This document shows positions 58,495 through 64,000 of a stretch of DNA of 64,000 nt, piece by piece. The position numbers and the translations under genes were made by a program. This DNA is from Mycolicibacterium holsaticum DSM 44478 = JCM 12374. Its GTDB lineage: Bacteria; Actinomycetota; Actinomycetes; Mycobacteriales; Mycobacteriaceae. The DNA lies in contig NZ_CP080998.1 in NCBI RefSeq assembly GCF_019645835.1, forward strand, positions 4,898,001 through 4,962,000, given 5' to 3'. Each line of letters starts with the position of its first letter. Within the stretch, counting starts at the first letter, position 1. The notes under the pieces were generated by a model. That model made no database searches and was not told the DNA's origin. It saw only the letters and a list, made by a program, of their open reading frames with translations.

Positions 58495-58521
58495 CAACGC
58501 AGTCAAGGTTGAGTCTGTTCC
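58495..58521 (-). promoter_or_regulatory. SigH/SigE-type promoter of clpB, GGAAC-N17-CGTTG
   Basis: On the minus strand GGAAC (58521-58517) is followed after 17 nt by CGTTG (58499-58495), matching the GGAAC/CGTT consensus of stress sigma factor SigH. In M. tuberculosis clpB is known to be SigH-dependent. Confidence 0.6.
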
Positions 58522-58528
58522 GCTCAAG
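58508..58528. promoter_or_regulatory. HAIR element (HspR site) upstream of clpB
   Basis: Minus strand CTTGAGC-N7-ACTCAAC against the HAIR consensus CTTGAGT-N7-ACTCAAG: 12 of 14 positions match. The SigH -35 GGAAC is inside the 7-nt spacer, so HspR binding would block that promoter directly. Confidence 0.75.
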
Positions 58529-58621
58529 TCTGCCAAATTTTTCTGCGAGCGCGCACCTTCTTCCGCAACACGCCGTTGCGGTGTACCCGTTTCGTACGCT
58601 CGGGTCGGCGACCCTTGACCC

Positions 58622-59023
58622 ATGTTGCGTTTGGTCGCGGGGTTGACGGTGCTGGCGGTGCTCGGGTTGGCGTGGCCGTCCGGGACGGCCCGGGCGGCGA
58701 CCGACCAGGAACAGGTGCGTGCGGTCCTCGACGGGATGAACGACTCGTACAACCGGTTCGACTTCGACGGGTTCGCGCAGCATGTGTGCACCGCGATGCG
58801 GCATTCCGCCGGCTTCGAGGCGGACTGGTATTCCAGCAGGCGTGTCGACGGGCCCACGCAAATCACCGTCCGCTCGGTGTCGGTGGCCGGCGACCCGGCC
58901 TCTTCGGCCGTTGCCAACGTGCGCTTCGAAGCGGCCAGCCACACCGAGACGCTGGCCGTCGACTTTGTCCGCGAGGGCGCGCAGTGGAGGGCGTGCCGGT
59001 ATCACCCCGTCGAGACCATATAG
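58622..59023 (+). CDS. Small secreted protein, NTF2-like
   Basis: 133 residues with a signal peptide (LVAGLTVLAVLGLAWPSGTARA). The mature domain of about 105 residues (QVRAVLDGMNDSYNRFDFDG, LAVDFVREGAQWRACRY) has the length and end of NTF2/DUF4878-like domains; Cys residues near His-Val-Cys and Arg-Ala-Cys may pair. Divergent from clpB. Function unknown. Confidence 0.8.
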   Translation: MLRLVAGLTVLAVLGLAWPSGTARAATDQEQVRAVLDGMNDSYNRFDFDGFAQHVCTAMRHSAGFEADWYSSRRVDGPTQITVRSVSVAGDPASSAVANVRFEAASHTETLAVDFVREGAQWRACRYHPVETI

Positions 59024-59053
59024 TGCGACGGACCCGTAACCGAGAGGTTGGCG

Positions 59054-59716
59054 ATGCTGAAATCGGTGCTCACCGAACTCATCCCGCTGGCGCTAGTGGT
59101 GGCGCTGTCCCCGCTGTCGATCATCCCGGCGGTGCTGGTGCTGCACACACCGCACCCACGCCCGACCGGGCTGGCGTTCTTGATCGGCTGGCTGGTCGGC
59201 ATCGCGGCGCTGACGACGGCGTTCCTCGGAGTCTCCAGCCTGCTGGGCGGTCTCGGCCACAAACCCCCCGGCTGGGCATCGTGGCTGCGCATCGTGGTCG
59301 GCGCCGCGCTCATCGTGTTCGGCCTCTACCGCTGGTTCACCCGCAACAAGTCTGCGCACATGCCGCGCTGGATGCAGAGCCTCGGCAGGCTCACCCCGCT
59401 GCGCGCCGCAGGGGCCGCCGCGGCGCTGACGGTGGCGAACCCGAAGGTGCTATTCATCTGTGCCGCAGCGGGTTTGGCGATCGGTACGGCAGGTCTCGAC
59501 TCGTCGAACCTGTGGATCGCCGTAGTCTGGTTCGTCGCCGTCGCCGGATCGACGGTGGCGTTGCCGATCCTGGCCTATGCGGTGTCCGGTGACCGCCTCG
59601 ACGGTGCGCTGACCCGGCTGAAGGCCTGGATGGAAGAACAGCACGCCGTGCTGATGGCGGTGATCCTCGTCGTGATCGGGCTTATGGTGCTGTACAAGGG
59701 TATTCACGGCCTTTAG
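59054..59716 (+). CDS. GAP/Sap-family membrane protein (lipid addressing, LysE-like)
   Basis: 220 residues with six membrane segments and the N-terminal LIPLALVVALSPLSIIPAVL, followed by LIGWLVGIAALTTAFLG and TVANPKVLFICAAAGLAIG, as in Gap/SfLAP proteins. Relatives take part in export of glycopeptidolipids or sulfolipids in mycobacteria. ATG at 59054 has GAGAGG six nt upstream; a TTG at 59048 is less likely. Cargo here is unknown. Confidence 0.82.
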   Translation: MLKSVLTELIPLALVVALSPLSIIPAVLVLHTPHPRPTGLAFLIGWLVGIAALTTAFLGVSSLLGGLGHKPPGWASWLRIVVGAALIVFGLYRWFTRNKSAHMPRWMQSLGRLTPLRAAGAAAALTVANPKVLFICAAAGLAIGTAGLDSSNLWIAVVWFVAVAGSTVALPILAYAVSGDRLDGALTRLKAWMEEQHAVLMAVILVVIGLMVLYKGIHGL

Positions 59717-59731
59717 GTCACGACCGCGCGG

Positions 59732-60370
59732 TCAGCGTTTCGGCAGCCCGAGCTCGTCGGCGTCGGCCGTCAGGTACCGGGTCACCGCGGGCGCCAGCAG
59801 GCGGACCAGGTCGTCGTCGGGCAGCGTGGCCAACGGTTCGATCTTCATGACGAAGCGCAGGATCGCGGTGCCGACGAGTTGGCTCGCCGCCAGCAGCGCA
59901 CGCAACCGGGCCTGCTCCCCGCCCCCGAGTTCGCCGGAGACCGCGGCCAGCACATAGTTCTGCATGAACCCGCGGAACGCCTCGTGGGCATCGGGGTTCG
60001 ACGTGGCCGACTGCAGCATCGACACCATCGTCGGGCCGGACTCGGGTGACTGCCAGATGCGCAGATACGCACGCACCATGCGGGCGCCGATGTCGGGGTC
60101 GTCGGCGGGCCCGCCCGCGACGGCCGCCGCGAGCGCCTCCGGTTCGACGATGACGTTCAGCGACTCCCGAAACAGGTCGGCCTTCGAGCCGAACAGGTAG
60201 AGCACCATCGCCGGATCGACACGGCAGTCACGGGCGATCGCCCGCAACGTCGTCTTGTCGTAGCCCTGGGTGGCGAACCGCTTCTTGGCGGCGGCCAGCA
60301 CCGCATCACGCGACACCGGATCACCCTGGCGGCGGCCCCGACGTTTGGGCGTCGTGGCTGGTGACGGCAT
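59732..60370 (-). CDS. TetR family regulator of the adjacent membrane-protein gene
   Basis: 212 residues: helix-turn-helix SRDAVLAAAKKRFATQGYDK, TTLRAIARDCRVDPAMVLYL, FGSKADLFRESL; the C-terminal half is of the TetR_C type. It starts with ATG six nt behind TACTGT (leaderless). Two palindromes lie in the gap to the divergent gene, typical of an autoregulated TetR/target divergon. Confidence 0.9.
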   Translation of the reverse strand: MPSPATTPKRRGRRQGDPVSRDAVLAAAKKRFATQGYDKTTLRAIARDCRVDPAMVLYLFGSKADLFRESLNVIVEPEALAAAVAGGPADDPDIGARMVRAYLRIWQSPESGPTMVSMLQSATSNPDAHEAFRGFMQNYVLAAVSGELGGGEQARLRALLAASQLVGTAILRFVMKIEPLATLPDDDLVRLLAPAVTRYLTADADELGLPKR

Positions 60371-60376
60371 ATCTCA

Positions 60377-60382
60377 ACAGTA
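60377..60382 (-). promoter_or_regulatory. -10 box TACTGT of the tetR gene (leaderless)
   Basis: On the minus strand TACTGT is 6 nt before the ATG at 60370; the ATTTCAA/TTGAAAT operator begins 3 bp upstream of it. Confidence 0.5.
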
Positions 60383-60384
60383 AC

Positions 60385-60404
60385 ATTTCAATGGGTGTTG
60401 AAAT
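60385..60404. promoter_or_regulatory. TetR operator ATTTCAA-N6-TTGAAAT
   Basis: Perfect 7-bp inverted repeat with a 6-bp centre, 20 bp long, directly upstream of the tetR -10 box. Size and place are those of a TetR dimer site. Confidence 0.65.
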
Positions 60405-60408
60405 CGAT

Positions 60409-60435
60409 CCTGCACGGAGTTACGCTCCGTGCAGG
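60409..60435. promoter_or_regulatory. Second palindrome, CCTGCACGGAG-N5-CTCCGTGCAGG
   Basis: Perfect 11-bp arms around TTACG, between the TetR operator and the membrane-protein gene. It may be another operator or, if transcribed, a hairpin in the leader of that gene, which starts 34 bp further on. Confidence 0.6.
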
Positions 60436-60469
60436 CATTAATTCAACATCAGATGAAAAGGTTGGGACC

Positions 60470-61495
60470 ATGACCGAAACACGGCTGGACACCTCGCCCG
60501 CGCCACCAACTCACCAACCGCCCGCGGCCATCCGCGCGGCCGGCATCGTGGTGGCCCTCACGGTTGTGCTCGCGATCGTCGCGCTCGCCTTCGCCCTGCC
60601 CGCAGTGCACACGGCGCCCCGCGACGTGCCGATCGGCGCGGCCGGCCCGCAGGCGGCCGGCGGACAGGGGACTCCACAAGGTAGGGGAGTCGAGGCGATG
60701 CTGAACCAACACGCTCCCGGCGCGTTCGCCATCACGTACTACCCCGGCGAGGCTGCACTGCGTGATGCGGTGCTCCACCGGGATATCTACGGCGGCTTGG
60801 TATTCGGTGACGACGGTCCGACTCTGATGATCGCCACCGGCGGCAGCCCGATCGTCGCGCAGGCGCTCACCCAGATCGCCGACGGCATCGCCAGGCAAAC
60901 CGGTACTCGGGTGCAGATCGAGGACCTCGCGCCGCCGACCGTCGACGATCCGCGCGGAGCGGGCCTGGCCGCCTCGGCGTTACCGATCACTCTGGCCGCG
61001 CTGCTTCCCGCGGTCGCGCTGGTGTTGGTGCTCAGGCGCGAGATCTGGACCCGCGTGACGGCCATGGTCGTCTTCTCCGGGGTGTCGGCCGTGACGATCG
61101 CGGCGCTGCTGCGCTTCGTGCTCGGCTCGATCGACCAGAACTTCTGGGCCGTCACCGCGGGCCTGACGCTGGGGGTGCTGGCCGCCGGCCTGACGATCAT
61201 GGGGCTGGGTTCGGTGTTCGGGCGGGCCGGGTTGATCGTCGGCGCGCTGCTCGCCCTGCTGGTCGGCAACCCGCTGTCCGGGCTGAACAGCGCACCGGAG
61301 ATGTTGCCCGGCGGGTGGGGCCAACTCGGTCAGTGGCTGCCTCAGGGTGCCAACGCCAGCCTGCTGCGGTCGACGGCGTTCTTCGACGGCGCAGGCGGTG
61401 CGATGCCGATCATCGTGCTGGCCTGTTGGGTAGTGGTCGGCGCGGCGTTGATGGTCATCGCTGGCCTACGGGAACGAGGCAACCGGCCGACCTGA
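60470..61495 (+). CDS. ABC-2/YhgE-like membrane protein
   Basis: 341 residues: one N-terminal helix (AGIVVALTVVLAIVALAFAL), an external domain of about 110 residues (DVPIGAAGPQA, YYPGEAALRDAVLHRDIYGG) and about five C-terminal helices. This is the layout of ABC-2 permease/YhgE-Pip relatives often controlled by a divergent TetR and linked to export or membrane stress. No ATPase gene is nearby. ATG at 60470 is chosen; an upstream start at 60395 would cover the second palindrome. Confidence 0.78.
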   Translation: MTETRLDTSPAPPTHQPPAAIRAAGIVVALTVVLAIVALAFALPAVHTAPRDVPIGAAGPQAAGGQGTPQGRGVEAMLNQHAPGAFAITYYPGEAALRDAVLHRDIYGGLVFGDDGPTLMIATGGSPIVAQALTQIADGIARQTGTRVQIEDLAPPTVDDPRGAGLAASALPITLAALLPAVALVLVLRREIWTRVTAMVVFSGVSAVTIAALLRFVLGSIDQNFWAVTAGLTLGVLAAGLTIMGLGSVFGRAGLIVGALLALLVGNPLSGLNSAPEMLPGGWGQLGQWLPQGANASLLRSTAFFDGAGGAMPIIVLACWVVVGAALMVIAGLRERGNRPT

Positions 61496-61497
61496 CT

Positions 61498-61503
61498 TAC
61501 ACT
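61498..61503 (+). promoter_or_regulatory. -10 box TACACT of the flavohemoglobin gene (leaderless)
   Basis: TACACT is 8 nt before the GTG at 61512 and starts right behind the preceding stop codon. No ribosome site is visible. Confidence 0.4.
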
Positions 61504-61511
61504 CGGGCGGC

Positions 61512-62678
61512 GTGGGACTCGACGACCGGAACGCGCTGCGCGTGCTGCGCGACGCGGTCGATCCCGCGCTCGGCTCCGAGGACCTGATCCGCAGGTTCTA
61601 CACCCATTGGTTCGCCACCGACCCGTCGGTGCGGGACCTGTTTCCGCCCGACATGGCCCAACAACGCGGTGTGTTCGCGCAAGCGATGACGTGGCTGTTC
61701 GGCGAACTCGTCGCCCAACGCGCCGACGAGCCGGTGGCGTTCCTGGCCCAGCTGGGCCGCGATCACCGCAAATACGGTGTCACCCAACGTCATTACGACA
61801 GCATGCAGAGCGCTCTGCTGAGCACGCTGCGCGCGCATCTCGTCGACAGCTGGGACGACAAGATCGCCGAGGCCACCCACGACGCGGTCGCGCTGTTCGT
61901 CGGTGTCATGCGCGGCGCGGCCGACGCCGAGAAGGGGCCACCGTACTGTGACGGCACGGTCGTCGAGCACATCCGCGCCACCCGCGACGTCTCGGTGGTG
62001 CGGCTGCAACTGGACCGGCCGCTGCCCTACCACCCCGGCCAGTACGTCACCGTGCAGGTGCCGCAGTGGCCGAGACGGTGGCGATACCTGAGCCCGTCGA
62101 TTCCCGCCGACCCCGACGGCGCCATCGAGTTCCACATCCGCTCGGTGACCGGCGGCATGGTCTCGCCGACGATCGTCGGCGAGACCAGGCCCGGCGACCG
62201 CTGGCGGCTGTCGAACCCCCACGGCGGCCTGCACGTCGACCGCGACGGCGGTGACGTGCTGATGGTGGCGGGCAGTACCGGCCTGGCCCCGCTGCGGACG
62301 CTGATCATGGACCTCACCCGGTGGGGGGTCAACCCTCGGGTGCACCTGTTCTTCGGCGGCCGCTACCCCAGCGACCTCTACGACCTGAAGACGCTGTGGC
62401 AGATCGCCTCGCAGAACCCGTGGCTGTCGGTGACGCCCGTGTCGGAGTACAACGTCGATCCACCGTGGGCGGGCGACTATCCCGACGTGACCCCGCCCCG
62501 GGGCCTGCATGTGCGTCAGACGGGCAGGCTGCCCGAGGTGGTGACCAGGTACGGCAACTGGGGCGACCGGCAGATCCTGGTCTGCGGCGGACCGGAGATG
62601 GTCGAAGCCACCAAGGCCGCGCTGCTCGCGAAAGGCACGCCGGCCGATCGAATTCAGCACGATCCCTTGTCGAACTGA
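61512..62678 (+). CDS. Type II flavohemoglobin
   Basis: 388 residues: an N-terminal globin domain (proximal His in LGRDHRKYGV), a ferredoxin reductase-like FAD domain (YHPGQYVTVQVPQ, RRWRYLSPSIPA) and an NAD domain (MVAGSTGLAPLRTLI, ILVCGGPEMVEATK). The FAD site RRWRYLSPS departs from the RQYS motif of NO-detoxifying type I enzymes; mycobacterial type II proteins have been linked to D-lactate oxidation. GTG start. The position next to clpB matches Rv0385. Confidence 0.9.
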   Translation: MGLDDRNALRVLRDAVDPALGSEDLIRRFYTHWFATDPSVRDLFPPDMAQQRGVFAQAMTWLFGELVAQRADEPVAFLAQLGRDHRKYGVTQRHYDSMQSALLSTLRAHLVDSWDDKIAEATHDAVALFVGVMRGAADAEKGPPYCDGTVVEHIRATRDVSVVRLQLDRPLPYHPGQYVTVQVPQWPRRWRYLSPSIPADPDGAIEFHIRSVTGGMVSPTIVGETRPGDRWRLSNPHGGLHVDRDGGDVLMVAGSTGLAPLRTLIMDLTRWGVNPRVHLFFGGRYPSDLYDLKTLWQIASQNPWLSVTPVSEYNVDPPWAGDYPDVTPPRGLHVRQTGRLPEVVTRYGNWGDRQILVCGGPEMVEATKAALLAKGTPADRIQHDPLSN

Positions 62679-62813
62679 CGGCGGGTCCTCTCACCTCCTC
62701 AACCGCCTCGGCACACGCGCACTCACGGCGAAAACCGGGCAAAATTTCGCCGTGGATGCACGTCGGCGAGCACGCTCATACACTGTTCAGATCATTACGG
62801 CTGAGGAGAAGCC

Positions 62814-63875
62814 ATGCCGACCATGCGCGCTGCACGGATGTACGGATACCGGCAACCGCTGAAGCTCGAAGAGATCCCCATACCCGACATCGCGCCCGAT
62901 CAAGTACTCGTCAAGGTGGGCGGTGCAGGCATGTGCCGCACAGACTTTCAGCTCATCGACGGTTACTTCGGCACGGATATGGCGCTCCCGGCGACACCCG
63001 GCCACGAGATCGCCGGGACCATTGACCGGCTCGGCGCCGACGTTCCAGCCGCCGAGGGTCTTTCCGAGGGTGACCATGTGGTGGTTTTCGGTCCACAGGG
63101 CGACGGGTCCTGTCGCCAATGCCATCGCGGCAACGAGCACATCTGCAACAACGGACATTGGATCGGCTTCGGGCCGCACGGCGGCTACCAGGAATACGTG
63201 CCCGTCGCCTACCAACAGCTGATCAAGGTCAGCGGCCAGCTGTCGGCACTGTCACTGGCGCCGTTGACCGACGCCGGCCTGACGCCCTACCGCGGCCTGA
63301 AGAAGCTGCGCGCCGTCGGGGTCCTCGGGCCGGGCACCACGCTGGCGGTGATGGGCGTCGGCGGACTCGGTGCCTACGCCGTGCAGTACGCGAAGCTGCT
63401 CGGCGCGGGCGCCACGGTGGTCGCACTGGCCCGCAACGACGAAAAGCTCGCGTTGGCAACGGAGAACGGGGCCGACCACGCCATCAACATCGGCGACAAA
63501 ACCGACGACGAGGTGCGCGAAACGCTCGCGCAGGCCACCGGCAGGCCCGAGTTCGACGCCGTGATCGAATGCGCCGGAGCGCAGAACACCATCCGGCTGG
63601 CGTTCGCACTGCTGGCCACCGAAGGCGCGGTGGCGACGGTGGGGCTGGTCGGCAATCGTGTCGACATGCCGCTGTTCCCTCTGGTCAGCCGTGAATACAC
63701 GTTGTTCGGCTCGTTCTGGGGAAACTACAACGACCTCACCGAGGTGATCGCACTCGCCGAGGCGGGCAAGATCAAGGACTCGGTGACCGAGGTCCGTTTC
63801 GAGGACGTCAACGACCACATCGAGGCGCTGGGCCGCGGTGACTTCGTCGGTCGCGCCGTGATCGTCTACGACTGA
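62814..63875 (+). CDS. NAD(P)-dependent zinc alcohol dehydrogenase
   Basis: 353 residues of the medium-chain family: catalytic zinc ligands in GMCRTDFQ and TPGHEIAG, cofactor fold VMGVGGLGAYAVQYA. The structural zinc site reads DGSCRQCHRGNEHIC, so the first of the usual four Cys is Asp. GAGGAG precedes the ATG. Relatives oxidise alcohols formed by alkane or propane monooxygenases; the substrate here is not known. The 3' end overlaps the next gene by 10 bp, tail to tail. Confidence 0.92.
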   Translation: MPTMRAARMYGYRQPLKLEEIPIPDIAPDQVLVKVGGAGMCRTDFQLIDGYFGTDMALPATPGHEIAGTIDRLGADVPAAEGLSEGDHVVVFGPQGDGSCRQCHRGNEHICNNGHWIGFGPHGGYQEYVPVAYQQLIKVSGQLSALSLAPLTDAGLTPYRGLKKLRAVGVLGPGTTLAVMGVGGLGAYAVQYAKLLGAGATVVALARNDEKLALATENGADHAINIGDKTDDEVRETLAQATGRPEFDAVIECAGAQNTIRLAFALLATEGAVATVGLVGNRVDMPLFPLVSREYTLFGSFWGNYNDLTEVIALAEAGKIKDSVTEVRFEDVNDHIEALGRGDFVGRAVIVYD

Positions 63876-64000
63876 CTTTCGGCGGACACCCGGTGCCAGA
63901 AGTCGTTGAAGGCGATGCTGTCGAAAAACGCTGCGCCTCTGACAATTCGACCATCAGTGAGCGTCAAAAACCACGAATAGGTGTTGCGATACGGTATCCC
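63866..64000 (-). CDS. SnoaL/NTF2-like protein (partial, 5' end off the window)
   Basis: The last 44 residues of a reading frame entering from the right edge: YRNTYSWFLTLTDGRIVRGA then FFDSIAFNDFWHRVS, ending at TAG (63868-63866). The pattern of a beta strand, DGRI turn and final F-x-DFW helix is typical of SnoaL-like ketosteroid isomerase-fold proteins. Start and function cannot be seen. Confidence 0.7.
   Translation of the reverse strand, partial: GIPYRNTYSWFLTLTDGRIVRGAAFFDSIAFNDFWHRVSAESQS

Overview
The window is high-GC chromosomal DNA of a mycobacterium. The basis is a set of gene groups known from that genus: pknG with glnX and glnH, F420-dependent glucose-6-phosphate dehydrogenase, type II flavohemoglobin, an MmpL-type transporter and a form I CO dehydrogenase cluster. 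Gene order matches, from memory, two blocks of M. tuberculosis: thiS-thiO-thiE-mutT3-glnX-glnH-pknG-ackA-pta-fgd1 and metZ-purT (Rv0416 down to Rv0389), then purA to the flavohemoglobin (Rv0356 up to Rv0385). The two blocks are joined in the arrangement I recall for rapid growers such as M. smegmatis, so a Mycolicibacterium-type species is likely. No rRNA, tRNA, CRISPR array, insertion sequence or prophage was found.

Layout. 1-2.5 kb: thiamine genes, with a TPP riboswitch in front of thiO-thiS, and mutT3. 2.6-7.2 kb: the glnX-glnH-pknG amino-acid sensing operon. 7.4-11.1 kb: a STAS protein and the ackA-pta acetate pathway. 11.4-18.1 kb: a four-gene, translationally coupled operon that looks like a BcsA/BcsB-type exopolysaccharide synthase plus a GT-C enzyme, placed between pta and fgd1. 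18-25 kb: fgd1, an MBL-fold hydrolase, a GNAT, a TetR regulator with a Baeyer-Villiger-type monooxygenase and an SDR, and a DUF559/AbiEi-like gene between two near-identical palindromes. 25-28.7 kb: the purT-rhodanese-metZ operon. 28.8-33 kb: an MmpL transporter and a P450/ferredoxin pair.

33.5-40.5 kb: purA, a site-2-type protease, a cation diffusion facilitator with a promoter/operator that can be read base by base, a zinc alcohol dehydrogenase and a DedA protein. 40.5-49.5 kb: coxMSL with xdhC, mobA-like, coxD, coxG and coxE genes and a divergent LysR regulator; CoxL carries the form I AYACSFR loop. 49.5-54.8 kb: an operon of an SDR, a lipoprotein, a TrmH-type methyltransferase, a cytosolic GH76 enzyme and an NhaA-DsbA fusion. 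55-58.6 kb: clpB with a HAIR/SigH control region. 58.6-64 kb: a secreted protein, a GAP-family membrane protein, a TetR/membrane-protein divergon, the flavohemoglobin, a second alcohol dehydrogenase and the end of a SnoaL-like gene.

A recurring feature is a TANNNT -10 box 6-8 nt before an ATG or GTG with no Shine-Dalgarno, the signature of leaderless mycobacterial transcripts. It was used to decide several start codons. Genes are tightly packed: many neighbours share ATGA/GTGA overlaps, several convergent pairs overlap, and no gene-free stretch exceeds about 300 bases.
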